NCBI GenBank assembly: GCA_905250115.1
Contig: CAJNOI010000199.1
Location: forward strand, 85,381-149,380
From: Adineta steineri
Taxonomy: Eukaryota > Rotifera > Eurotatoria > Adinetida > Adinetidae
Direction: 5' to 3'
Length of the DNA stretch: 64,000 bases
In this document: positions 1 to 10,489 of the stretch, one piece after another
Numbering within the stretch: position 1 is the stretch's first letter
Layout: every line of letters begins with the position of its first letter
Translations under genes and position numbers: made by a program
Notes under the pieces: generated by a model
Told to the model about the DNA's origin: nothing
What the model saw: the letters and a program-made list of their open reading frames with translations, nothing else
Databases searched by the model: none

Positions 1-61
1 ATGGAATATTAAAGGCATATATAAGATCTGGTTATACTTTATACGACAAAGATTAGTTTTA

Positions 62-3000
62 TCACTGTTGAGGAGGACGTTGACTTGATTCGAGTTGTTG
101 AATACGTTGATTTGCTTCTCGTAAAGCGACATCAAGTGTGATTGTTTGTTCTTGTAAATTAGCTGCTCGTGATTCTGTCTCTCTATTTAAAATGAGATTA
201 TCAAAGATTTTATCAAGCAAAAAAAATGAATCATACGCTAATTGTTGTTGTAATTGTGCAATTGTACGTAATGCATCGAAACCAACTTGTGCTGATTTTG
301 TAGTTGCTGTACTAGTATCAGTATTATTATCAAGTGCTGGTTCTAATTGACGTCGTTCAGTTAAACCACCACGATTAATTGCTTCATAGGATACACTATT
401 ACCTTCAATAACTTTATCTTCTTCCTTAGGTTTTTCTTTTGAAGCTTCGGACCAATCTGATTGATCACTTTCTCCTATTTTAGGAACTTCTCGTATAGGT
501 GCTGGTATATCTACATAACTTTCATCACCAGTTAAGTCCGTTAAAATAACTTTCGATGAATAAACCCAATCATTACATTCATCTTGCATACGTTTAAGAT
601 CAAGTACTTCGATTTCTGGTACAGCTCCTTGTTCTAAATTTTTATTAAGCATTTCTTCAGCAGTTATTGATGTACAACATCTAAAGAAAAACATTTTATA
701 GAAAAATAAATGTATACGAGATGTTTTTTACTTAATAATATATGCAGTCATAGAAATTAATTCATCACATAGAGCTTTTTGCATTTTAATTAGATTTGCA
801 TGTGGTGTACGATTTGCTTCAAGATGATCACGTGCTTCAGCAGATAATTCTGGTTTATTAGGAGCTAGACTAATAAGAATTTGAATAAGCCAATGAACCA
901 TTTTTGAATCAAGTTTAAGAGCCTAGAAATAAAAAAAATAGATTGATTACGATATGTAACAAAATGCTTTACTTGATCTGCAATACGACTATTATGACTT
1001 TCAACATAATGACGAAGAGAAATAAGACCTTTATTAGCTTGTTGCAATACTAGAGTAGCATCCACACTAAACGAAAAAAAAATATAGAGTCATTTTTATT
1101 ACTATTCACATTGTTTCATACTTACATACGTTTCGTGTCACCTCTTTTTTTATTTCCCATATCAATATCATCATTAGCTCTCGCTGATTTTCCAACATAA
1201 GTCACTGTTCTAGTTATTGCTTCAAACCATTCTTCCATTTGTGCATAGAATGTATGCCATGCTGCTTCATTCAATTTTCCTCCACCATAAGCAAATGTAT
1301 TCAATTTACTATTCCATGTTTCAAGTGCATTACTAAAGAAAATAATTGCCGACGCTAAACCATTTTCACCTGTCATTCGTACACGATATTGACCGTGTAA
1401 TAGAAAAATACACTACAAAAGAAAAAATTTTGAACTTGAGAATATATATATTTCAAATTTCATACATCAAATAAATCTTTTAATGCTTCTCGTTCATTAT
1501 TATCACCAGTATTTGATGGTGGATGACGATTAAGTAATCGTTCAGTCATATCAATCCATTTTTTTAGCTGTCTATCCGCTTTTTTCATACGTTCTTCATT
1601 AATAAGAATAGTATCTCCACCGAATTTTTCAACTTCACGTGTACATGATTCTTCCCAAATTCTTGTTTGAGTTAAATATTCAATTGTTTTTTTTTGATCC
1701 GGTAAATGTTTTAATTTTCCATCATGATCACTATATACAAATAGAAATTGAAAAAAAAAATTTTTTTTTATTTAAACTATACATATGATTTTGTCGAAAT
1801 GTATTTCGTAGTATATCAATTGAATGAGCAAGACGATTAAGATTTTTTGATGTTTCAAATTCACGTTGTTCTTGTTCACGATCAAATGTTTCAACTATTT
1901 CACGCCATGTATTTGCAGCTTTTTGTACAGTAGTTAAATCAATTGTATCTTTATCCATAAGATAAATAGCAAAATGATTAGCTAATGCATACCATGCTTG
2001 TTCAGCAAGATTTAAACGTTTTGATGTACTTAATTTATGTTCAACAACAACCTTAAGAGCAATTGTTTGTGCTGCGTCACGCCATAATTCTTTTTCTTCA
2101 ACAATAACATTGGTATGTTTTTCCAAACGTTTACGTTGTAAATCATATAATTCATGATATTCAGTAAGAAGTGATGCATTTTTTTGAGATTCAATTAAAG
2201 CAGCTTTAAGCTAAAAATGAATTAATTAGAAAGAATAGAATGTTAATATAAACGAAAAGATTAGTAGAATAATTTCTTACATCTCTTTGAGCTGTTTCGG
2301 CTTCGTCAGTAACACGTCGATCATGTTCACGTACATCTTCCAATTCGCTACAAGCAAGAATAAACAAAAGACAAGCGTTATTATTATCATCTTCTTGATT
2401 ATGAGATTAATTATGTTTACATGTCACACACACAACAAGTGTGTATGTATGTTACAATTGAATTGCTTCTATAACGAACATGCAATAGTAACATATGGAC
2501 AAAGGTAAATAAACTATATGCATAAGGCAATGATGGTTTTCTCTTCATCAAGACATTAAAGAACATACGAGTGTTATTGTCACATACATATACATAAATA
2601 CATTTAGACTTATGTCGACTACATCTTCATCTCATTTAATTGTTAAACCAAAACCTATTCGATATAATCCATTGCCTATTCAAGGTAATTAACTCGATAT
2701 TGAAAGTAATATTTTTAAAATCATCATGAAAAAAATCTAGTTAGTATGTGGAAATTTTTCAATATGGAGAAAAGTACTTAATTTGTACTTCCTCCGGATA
2801 TTTTTATATGCTAGGGCTTAGACTACTATCAAAATTTCAAAGAACTTTGGTGGGAAAAAAGCTTATAACTTTCCATTCATATCGATCTTTCCAGTAGTGA
2901 CGACCAAATATTTCTATTCTAACTTTCTCAATCTTGTAAAAAAATTTAAATATTATTTCTAGTTGATTTAACAACATGTGATTATGCAACATTACTTCGT

Positions 3001-4585
3001 GTAGCTAAAGTTACAAATACAAGTAAAATTGATCATTTACCAAAACAAACAAATTCATCAATTGATAATAATCATGATAAAAAACGTACACGTATTCTTT
3101 TTACATCATGGCAAGTTGCTGAATTAGAACGTTTATTTGCTGAACAAAAATATGTTTCAGCACAAGAACGTTCAGCAATATCTATGCGTATTGGTTTATC
3201 TCCAACTCAAATTAAAATATGGTTTCAAAATCGTCGTTATAAATCGAAAAAAACATCAATAACAACAACAACATTATATTTACGTACAGCATAAGTGTTC
3301 CAACAGTTGATTTAAATTGAAGTAATTGTTCAGCTAAACGACGATCAAGTGCACGTTGAGCAATTAATTCTTCATATAAACTATTGAAGAAAAACAAAAT
3401 CTCTTTTTTTCTTTTCTTTTTAATAAAATTTAATTTAATTAAACCTTTTCACTTGTCGAGGTACACGTGATAATAATGATGTATATCGTTCACGTAATTT
3501 ACCTAATAATTCACCACGTTCTTTACATTCAACACTAACTTGACGAATTATTTCATGAAAAACAATATTGTATATATTTTGTTCTTCTTTAATTAATTCG
3601 AGTAAATTGTGAAGCTGTAAAAAAAACAGATTTTATTAGAGAAATTCATGAACAGTTATATTCATACTTGAGTTTGTCCTTGTAAATCATTATCCTCAAT
3701 GGTAATTCGTTCTAATAATACATTCATCGTATGTCTTAATTTTAGAACTTCAGCTCGTCCAACTGGTTTTCTATAAAAAAATTAAGATAGTTGAATTATT
3801 TGAAATAGAATTATTCTTACAAAGAAGGAAATACAGTAATATGATGCAAATGTTCTTCAGTGATCGTTGTATTTTTACTAGAAAATTAATGAATAAGATT
3901 TTATTAACAAGCAAATTAAGAAATATTTACTCATCATAAACTTCGAGGGGTGCAACACCAATATTTTTAATTATACGAAATTCGTGTGGTACAATTGTTT
4001 CCGGTAATACAATACTCGGTTCTTGTGAATCATTTGGCATAGCTCGAATAGCACTTTTATCAATACCCCGCTGTTGCTGACCAGATGGTTTATTTTGTTG
4101 TTCATGTAACGAAGGATGATGAGTTGTTGCTTCACATAAAAATGATATATCACTAAATAAAAAGGACAAACTATTTCTAATCTAATAGAAAAATGTGGGA
4201 ATTTACTGTCCAGCTCCACATGTACATGGATTTTGTTCAAGTAAAAATCGATATTTTTCTCGTTGTCTTGCATAATGCCATGCATTATCTGGACGACGTG
4301 AGATTGGTGGTGTTGGTCGTAAAAGTTTATTTGAATTTGTTGAATTAGGTGGTCCTAAATATTCACTTGGTACATTGTTTTGCCGTAAGGCAGCCATTAA
4401 TTCTTGTGGTAAAAAATCATTTTCCGCTGCTCTACCAGTTGGCCTTTGTAATTGTCCTAAACATAATAATTTGTCTATGATTAATAATTAACAAATTAAT
4501 AACCTCGAAGTTGTGGTAAAACACAAGCATTAACTGAATTAGCTCCATTAGTTTCGTGTTGTTGTTGAACTTCAACAATACTCAT
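62..4585 (-). CDS. AXDND1: Axonemal dynein light chain domain protein AXDND1, complete, ~14 exons
   Basis: The start ATG is at 4583-4585 and the TGA stop at 62-64. I can join about 14 exons with GT..AG introns: 4504-4585, 4207-4456, 3931-4152, 3821-3877, 3668-3770, 3445-3614, 3288-3380, 2281-2347, then from 2210 down to 62. Together they give roughly 970 aa, near the ~1000 aa of vertebrate AXDND1. The diagnostic part is encoded by 3288-3614 and reads EIIRQVSVECKERGELLGKLRE followed by YEELIAQRALDRRLAEQL, the p28/p33-type axonemal dynein light chain domain. The rest is mostly coiled coil. The family is linked to sperm flagella and ciliary axonemes. The intron 2348-3287 is far longer than the others and contains an opposite-strand homeobox gene. 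The identification is firm; internal exon borders are my own joins. Confidence 0.88.
2612..3294 (+). CDS. NK-class homeobox protein, nested in an AXDND1 intron
   Basis: There are two exons, 2612-2684 and 2963-3294 (GTAATT..TTTCTAG intron), joining in frame to a 134-aa protein. Residues ~70-128 form a complete homeodomain: KKRTRILFTSWQVAELERLF in helix 1, then KIWFQNRRYKSKK in helix 3. Tyr at homeodomain position 54 is the hallmark of NK2/NK3-type homeodomains, and the NRRYK arrangement is closest to bagpipe/NK3, although NK2 is possible. The protein is short: the homeodomain almost ends it, leaving about 14 residues, and I see no TN or NK2-specific domain. The gene lies on the opposite strand inside the 940-bp AXDND1 intron, and its stop codon overlaps the AXDND1 exon edge at 3288. 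It is probably a nuclear DNA-binding regulator. Confidence 0.88.
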
Positions 4586-4895
4586 TGTTGATTAATATTT
4601 AATATAATAATATTAAATTTTTAATTTTTCCTTGTTCGTATTTATCATTATTGTTTAATTATTCATGACAACAACCTCTATGAAATTTTGATAAACAAAT
4701 AAAATTATAAAATTAAATAAAATTTTTAATAAAATATTATTTTTAAATAAATTTTTTCGAAATTTTCTACAAAAAAATAAAATTCGATAGTAGCGACCTC
4801 TCATTCCATTGGTCATTATTTTATTTGACCTTTATTTGTGCTTCGTTGATCTATTCTATCTATTCATCATCACCACTATTCAGTTATTTATAAAA
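4586..4895. promoter_or_regulatory. Shared divergent promoter region, AXDND1/ZC4H2
   Basis: These 310 bp separate the start codons of two divergently transcribed genes, so both promoters must lie here or overlap. The sequence is very AT-rich. I see no clear TATA box and no other feature. Confidence 0.5.
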
Positions 4896-5957
4896 ATGGA
4901 AAATTTACCTGAAAAAACTGTTTCCATAGCACCAGCATTAGATGAACGTGATTTAATTTTATCAATGCGTAAACTTGATTTAATAAAAGAATTAGGGTTT
5001 GTTTGTTTTTTTTTCAATTTATACATATAGAAATTTTGTTGTTTCACAATAGAGATAAACAAAATCAATTACAACGTATACAAACTCATTTAAATCAAAA
5101 TTCCGATTTAGTTACACGTGAAAATCAAGTTTTACGTGAGTTTCATAAAGAACTTGATATGCTTATTCAAGAACGTATGTCACATATTGAAGAATTACGT
5201 TTAATTCATGCTGATATCAATATTGTATGTTTCTAAATAAAGTAAAATAGATGAATAAGTCGTTTTTTCTTAGATGGAAACAACCATAAAACAAGCTGAA
5301 GAAGAACGTACAAAAGCAATACAAGAAAGTAAACGTCTTTTCAAAGATTATCAACCAATGAAAGAACAAATAAATAAATTACGAGATCTGCTTAATCTCG
5401 AAAAACTTCAAGATAATGAAGAAGATGAAGCTGCTCTAATGACAATGCAGTAAATATAAAGATTTTTTCAGAAATAAAATAAAGAATTATTTATTAAGAT
5501 TAATTTCTCAACAATCAAATGATCATGATATAACAACATCAAATCGTAGTTCACATTTATCTTCAACAACATCGGATAGTATACATGAACAACAACAACA
5601 ACATCATCCATTAGTTATACCATTTATTCATCAATCACAACAAATGAATACAGGTCCGATTTCAACAGGTACATCATCATCAAGTAATAATCAATCTCAA
5701 TCATCAGGAATTAATGTATCAAAAGTACTTGGTGCAATGGTATCGACAGTTGATCGATCAGCTTTTAGACAACAACCACCACCCATGAAGGTAAGGTGTC
5801 ATTGTAAAATAATCAAATTCATTATTCAATTTAGACTTGTCAATCTTGCCAACAACAAATTCATCGTAATGCACCCATATGTCCTATTTGCAAAGCTAAA
5901 AGTCGTTCACGTAATCCCAAAAAACCCAAACGTCGTCATACAGATATTCATCCCTGA
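4896..5957 (+). CDS. ZC4H2: Zinc finger C4H2 domain-containing protein (ZC4H2)
   Basis: Five exons (4896-4996, 5053-5224, 5274-5449, 5499-5790, 5835-5957) join in frame. The N-terminal half is coiled coil and contains the conserved stretch [13 protein letters not shown], followed by [11 protein letters not shown] in the next exon. The C-terminus carries the family signature [14 protein letters not shown], then CxxC pairs around [14 protein letters not shown], then a basic tail [15 protein letters not shown]. This matches the vertebrate protein almost residue for residue. A Ser/Gln-rich low-complexity insert of ~60 aa sits between coiled coil and zinc finger. In vertebrates the protein is nuclear and acts in neuronal development and RNF220-dependent ubiquitination. 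It lies 150 bp upstream of PSMA4 on the same strand. Confidence 0.95.
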
Positions 5958-6107
5958 TAATCCCAAAAACAAAATTTGTATAAATGTTTTTCTTTTTTCG
6001 TGTATCTTCCGTAATAATTATGTTTTTTTTCTTCTCGAATCTCTTATATAAGCAATATATAAATGTTCGTCGTTGTATGAATATTAAATTAATTGTAGAT
6101 TTAAACA

Positions 6108-6926
6108 ATGGCTCGTCGATATGATACACGTGCAACAATCTTTTCACCCGAAGGTCGTTTATATCAAGTTGAATATGCTTTAGAAGCTATTTCACATTCG
6201 GGTGCATCTTTGGGTATACTTGCTGAAAATGGTGTTGTACTTGCCGGTGAAAAACGTAATGTAAGTCCATTACTTGACGATGTTAAATATTCGGAAAAAA
6301 TCTATAAAATTCATGATGATCTTTGTTGTTCCGTTTCTGGTATAACCAGTGATGCAAATGTGTTAATTAATGAATTACGTATGATTGGACAACGTTATTT
6401 ATTAACTTATCAAGAACCAGCACCAATTGAATATATTGTTTCACGTTTATGTAATATAAAACAAGCATATACACAATTTGGTGGTAAACGTCCATTTGGT
6501 GTTTCATTTCTTTATATGGGTTGGGATAAACATTATGGTTATCAATTATATCAATCGGATCCAAGTGGAAATTTTGGTGGATGGAAAGCAACATGTGTTG
6601 GACATAATTCTCAAACAGCTATATCAATTCTTAAACAAGAATATAAAATTGGTGAAACACAACTCAATGATGCATTACGTTTAGCTATTCGTGTATTTAG
6701 TAAAACACTTGATACAACAAAATTAACACCGGAAAAAATTGAAATTGCTGTTTTACAACATGATGATAAAACAAATCAAACAACAATTCGAATGTTAAAA
6801 GATGAAGAATTAACAACATTAATAAAACAGTATGAAGATGAACAAAGTAAATTAGAAGCTGATAGACAAAAACAACAGCAAACAACAACAACTAGTACAT
6901 CAACAGTTGAAAAAGGCAAAAAATAA
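6108..6926 (+). CDS. PSMA4: 20S proteasome subunit alpha type-4 (alpha 3)
   Basis: This is a single-exon ORF of 272 aa. The N-terminus [20 protein letters not shown] is the alpha-subunit signature, and the internal [15 protein letters not shown] and [20 protein letters not shown] blocks identify PSMA4 specifically. It forms part of the alpha ring of the 20S core particle, which is structural and gates the chamber. The C-terminal ~25 residues are Gln/Thr/Lys-rich, replacing the KEKE tail of vertebrates. Length is near normal (261 aa in human). The start is fixed by homology at 6108. It lies only 150 bp after the ZC4H2 stop, and an acceptor-like TTGTAG lies about 10 nt upstream of the ATG. No introns are seen, unlike neighbouring genes. 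Confidence 0.98.
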   Translation: MARRYDTRATIFSPEGRLYQVEYALEAISHSGASLGILAENGVVLAGEKRNVSPLLDDVKYSEKIYKIHDDLCCSVSGITSDANVLINELRMIGQRYLLTYQEPAPIEYIVSRLCNIKQAYTQFGGKRPFGVSFLYMGWDKHYGYQLYQSDPSGNFGGWKATCVGHNSQTAISILKQEYKIGETQLNDALRLAIRVFSKTLDTTKLTPEKIEIAVLQHDDKTNQTTIRMLKDEELTTLIKQYEDEQSKLEADRQKQQQTTTTSTSTVEKGKK

Positions 6927-7467
6927 ATTAATTAAAATAAAAAAAAAACTCTTTAACATTAAGCCAAGATTTTTTTTTGTTCTCTCTATTTCTAAATTGT
7001 TACGTTTCTGTGACTTCTTTTTTTTATTATTTGGATTATAAACTAAGAAATAAGATTTTTAAAAATGAAAATTATATATTCGAAGATGCAGTTTTATTAC
7101 TGTCTTTTATTCGATCATTGAATAGAGATTTTGTCCATCGTTCATTCGTCAAATAACCTAATTAGTAAAAAATAAGGCCAGACGAAAAGTTACGTTTGGA
7201 ACTTGTCTCATAGGTATTTACCATCTAATGATATTCTTTAATTGAATCAAGAATATTTATATAGTAGAAGTATTAAACATACGTCATATATGTATTACTT
7301 CTTGCATTGAATTGCATATTTTATTTTCATAAATTTATCCTTATCGAATATTTTCTATTGTTTGCCTACAGACAAATATTTTTTTAATGTTTTGTACAAT
7401 ATTATAATGAAATAAGTGAATAGTAACAACAACAAAGAGAAGAGTAAGATACAACATATATATATAT
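6927..7467. other. Convergent intergenic region PSMA4/HP1
   Basis: About 540 bp of AT-rich sequence lies between two converging genes and presumably holds their 3' UTRs and poly(A) signals. I see no ORF, RNA gene or repeat in it. Confidence 0.4.
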
Positions 7468-8573
7468 TTAAGATTTATGTCTATTGCTTCGATTCGTTGA
7501 ATTACTTTCACGTTTATATGATTTTGATTTTGATGTTGATGGTTTATCTATAAACCAATTGATATGTCGTTCATAAAATTCGATTAATAAATCTGGTACA
7601 AGTTCTTTCGCTTTTTCATTGGAAATAAAAAATAATTTTGTTGGCGAATGTGAACATTTTAAAAGGAATTCAAGTTGTTGAGCTGGTAAACGTGATCGTG
7701 TTATGGAAACAATACGTTCGGGTCCAAGGGAAACATAATCAATTGTATTATTTTGTACTTCCATTTGATCTTGTTTTTGAATATCATTTGCATTTTCATC
7801 AACAATTATTGATTTAGTATCATTAGAATCGGATCGAAATTTCTTCTTACGTGTTAATGATGTCGTATGTGTGCGTTTTCGACGACGACGATTAGTTTCA
7901 GGTGTTGACTGAAAAAGAATAAATTTCATTTGATTTATTTTATTCTTATTCAATTTCTTACTTCTATATTCGTATTTATGACTTCTGTTTTTTCGATATC
8001 ATCATTCTGAGAAATAACAATTTCTTGTACACCTAAATAAGAAAACAAATCAATATGATGACATTTCTATAAAAATCTTCTTACTATGAATATCGGAGTG
8101 GAATGATTTATCAGTGATTTCATTTTCATCTATTGTTGCAGTAGTGGACAATTGAAGATATGATAAGGAATGATCAGAGATCAGATCATCTGTACTTACA
8201 TTAACAGAATCAGACATTAAAGGAACTGAAAACTAGAAGAAGTAATGTCTTGCAGGTAACTCATAAAAAATTACCTGTTTCAATGAGATTTATAATTTCA
8301 TCGAGAATTTGAGACATAATTAATTTACATTCATCATCCTAGAATACATTTATGTAAAATTTTTGAAATTATCATATGACTTACTATATTTTCAGTACAA
8401 TTTTGATTTTTTTCATATAATTTTATTAAATCTTTACAAAAGACATTTTCTTCAGGTTCCCATGTTGCATCATCTTCATCATAACCATACCATTTTATAA
8501 AATATTCTATTTCACCATTTTCAAGTATTCTTTTATTAAGAATTTTTTCAACTACATAGATATCTTCGCCCAT
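7468..8573 (-). CDS. HP1-like chromodomain/chromoshadow protein
   Basis: Five exons (8385-8573, 8275-8338, 8085-8225, 7962-8032, 7468-7908) give about 301 aa. Residues ~5-58 are a chromodomain: YVVEKILNKRILENGEIEYF followed by IKWYGYDEDDATWEPEENV, with the aromatic-cage Y, W and the TWEP motif. The C-terminal part (PERIVSITRSRLPAQQLEFL .. LIEFYERHINW) resembles a chromoshadow domain, the dimerisation module of HP1. The linker is longer than in typical HP1 (~190-220 aa total) and has a basic RRRRKRTH patch likely to be a nuclear signal. By family, it binds methylated H3K9 in heterochromatin. The ATG at 8571-8573 is the first in frame. An assembly gap of 10 N lies just upstream. Confidence 0.9.
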
Positions 8574-8598
8574 TGAAAACAAACGAGAGATAAATCTA

Positions 8599-8608
8599 NN
8601 NNNNNNNN
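8599..8608. other. Assembly gap (10 N)
   Basis: Ten consecutive N just upstream of the HP1-like start codon. The gap may hide part of its promoter or 5' UTR. Confidence 1.
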
Positions 8609-8721
8609 TGTCTCATAAACTTTACATTGAGTTTCATGTTGAATCTTTAGAAATTGAATAAACCTTTCATAATCAAAGTATAAAATTATAAGTAGCGGTA
8701 TTAATAACACAACATTTAGTA

Positions 8722-8812
8722 GTGAGAGGATTAGGGTGGGTGTGGATTGACAAAAGAGAGTGTAATCAGATAGAACCCCCATCCAAACCCACACCTTCAC
8801 TCCCAATCAAAC
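8722..8812. repeat. Imperfect inverted repeat with G-rich/C-rich telomere-like arms
   Basis: A G-rich arm (GGATTAGGGTGGGTGTGG) is followed ~35 bp later by a C-rich arm containing CCCACACC. Together they form an imperfect palindrome. It is one of several similar elements in the window. Confidence 0.55.
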
Positions 8813-8883
8813 TTTACGCACCCTCCGTTTACTTTACGAATCTGCAAAAATAACGATACATTATCTTTTTTGTGTTAGTTATA

Positions 8884-8956
8884 CCTTGAGGGTGGGTGGG
8901 TGTGAGTGTGGGTAACTCGTCTTCTCATATCCACACTCACATCCACACCTTCAAGA
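8884..8956. repeat. Imperfect inverted repeat, GGGTGTG-type arms
   Basis: The left arm starts CTTGAGGGTGGGTGGGTGTG. The right arm, read in reverse complement, starts CTTGAAGGTGTGGATGTGAG. Arms are ~30 bp with a loop of ~10 bp, so a stable hairpin is possible. It belongs to the same family as the elements at 8722, 29596 and 50348. Confidence 0.7.
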
Positions 8957-9007
8957 TTATAAGATTTTAAATAAAGTACATTTTCGCGCATACGATACGA
9001 TAATTGA

Positions 9008-9254
9008 AAAATATAATATATTTTAATCAAATAAAAACATTTAATATGAATTTATTTAACAAAAATGAATCTATATACATTGTGAAACTAGTTGTTATAA
9101 ATAAATGAATGACATGAATGAATTTTAATGAACTAAAGCTTTCGACTCTTCCAGGAGTCATCGACAGTAGATGTACAAATATTGTTTAATGCTGTTATGC
9201 TGTTAGATAAATGCATTTTAAATGTATTTATTTGATTAAAATATATTATAATTT
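9008..9254. repeat. AT-rich inverted repeat, 36-bp arms
   Basis: The arm 9008-9043 (core ATATATTTTAATCAAATAAA) is repeated in inverted orientation at 9219-9254 with few mismatches and ~175 bp between. No ORF lies between the arms. The structure is that of a small non-autonomous element or a foldback. I see no clear target-site duplication. Confidence 0.6.
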
Positions 9255-9411
9255 CATACAAATTCTATGATTTGATTCAAAATTATCAATTAAAAAATAG
9301 TTTACAAACTAACATAAGTGTCATAAAATCTCGGAAGACTGCATATATTTTTTTTACGAGTTTTATTTAAAAGCAAAAGAAAACTAGTTGGATGATTCAT
9401 AGTGTTATCAT

Positions 9412-9860
9412 TTAATTTCTTCTTTGTGAATCATTACGTGGATATAAACGACGTTGACATGCTTTCCATTTTCGTTTAATCAACAAGTAACGCTCGTTTG
9501 AGCACTCGCTCAGCTTTTTCTCGTAGAAATCGTGCGTGCAGTTCTTATCGCACACCCACACTCTAAATTTACTAACAATAAATAGATTTCCGAAATTCAA
9601 TCACGTTTCATCGCACTTTATAACAAAAAAATTTCAAAAAATAACCTCAAAAAATGTGTTTTGCGAAAATTCAGTCTTCGATGTTTTTTTGACCTTGCGG
9701 ACAGACGAGCAAGCAAACAAATAATGTATTGTTGCAAGACTCTTCTGTACGAGAAAGAGAATATGTTGAATTTCTTCTTATATACTTCTGATGTTAATAC
9801 AAAAATGAAACGAAGTAACCAGTCAAGAACAACGTATATTCTTGTCATGATTTCATACAA
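9412..9860 (-). CDS. Possible small secreted cysteine-containing peptide gene (uncertain)
   Basis: A terminal exon-like segment follows an acceptor TTTAG near 9562 and ends with TAA near 9412. It encodes a basic, cysteine-bearing tail (VWVCDKNCTHDFYEKKLSEC, then RKWKACQRRLYPRN). Upstream on the same strand an ATG near 9848 begins a hydrophobic stretch (RIYVVLDWLLRFIFVLTS) that could be a signal sequence. I could not join the pieces cleanly in one frame. The codon use of the last segment is richer in G/C than its surroundings. I do not recognise a family. It could equally be chance coding potential or the remnant of a gene. Confidence 0.2.
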
Positions 9861-10489
9861 TTAGGTAAAAATGAAATAATCAGACGAGGAACAGCTAAGA
9901 TAACCAATAAAATTGAACTAAGAGTGAGATGCTTGTGTTGATAAAGTTGTTTTCTTAATTGTTGTTCAAAAGTGAATTGCTTTTTCAAAGCTTTAACTTT
10001 CTATTAAAGATTAGTTTTTTAAAAATAGGCCATGTTTACAGTTCTCTTACAAATCACCTGACAGCAAGACTAGACCGAAGAGAGAGAATTTATTCCCAGG
10101 CGTTGCTTTTCTGCATTTACCAACAAGTGGTATTCTCTGCCTTATTGTTTCATATATTCGTTGAAGTTTGGGTATTATTGTGAACACAAATTTTATGATA
10201 ATCGTATGGCGCAGTCTTTTTTTATGAAATAAATTATTTATATAGATCGAAAAAAAAACATTAGAGAAATGATGAACTGCGTCACTTGTTAATTAGAGGA
10301 GAAAAGAGAAAATCCATACTTAACAACATTTTTTCAAGTGGCATAAGAGTGCGTTATGAATATAATAATCCAAAGTCTATTTCATTAAAATAGCTTAAGT
10401 GTTTTTACATAGAATCCGTTAAAGATTATTTTTTCCGAGTCAAAGATTATATAAATACAAGAGTTTGTCTACATTTAGTCAAAACAAAA
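9861..10489. other. Intergenic region upstream of the GPCR
   Basis: AT-rich sequence in which I see no convincing coding exon, RNA gene or repeat, apart from the GPCR core promoter at its right end. Confidence 0.35.
10448..10455 (+). promoter_or_regulatory. TATA box of the GPCR gene
   Basis: TATATAAA lies 42 bp upstream of the GPCR start codon. The spacing suits a TATA-driven promoter with a very short 5' UTR. Confidence 0.5.

Noticed and set aside
7021..7460. Possible small RNA gene downstream of PSMA4
   Set aside because: No C/D or H/ACA boxes, tRNA promoter or stable hairpin could be recognised by eye.
8552..8806. Minus-strand open stretch crossing the 10-N gap
   Set aside because: It reads through unknown bases and through the G-rich repeat, and has no family features.
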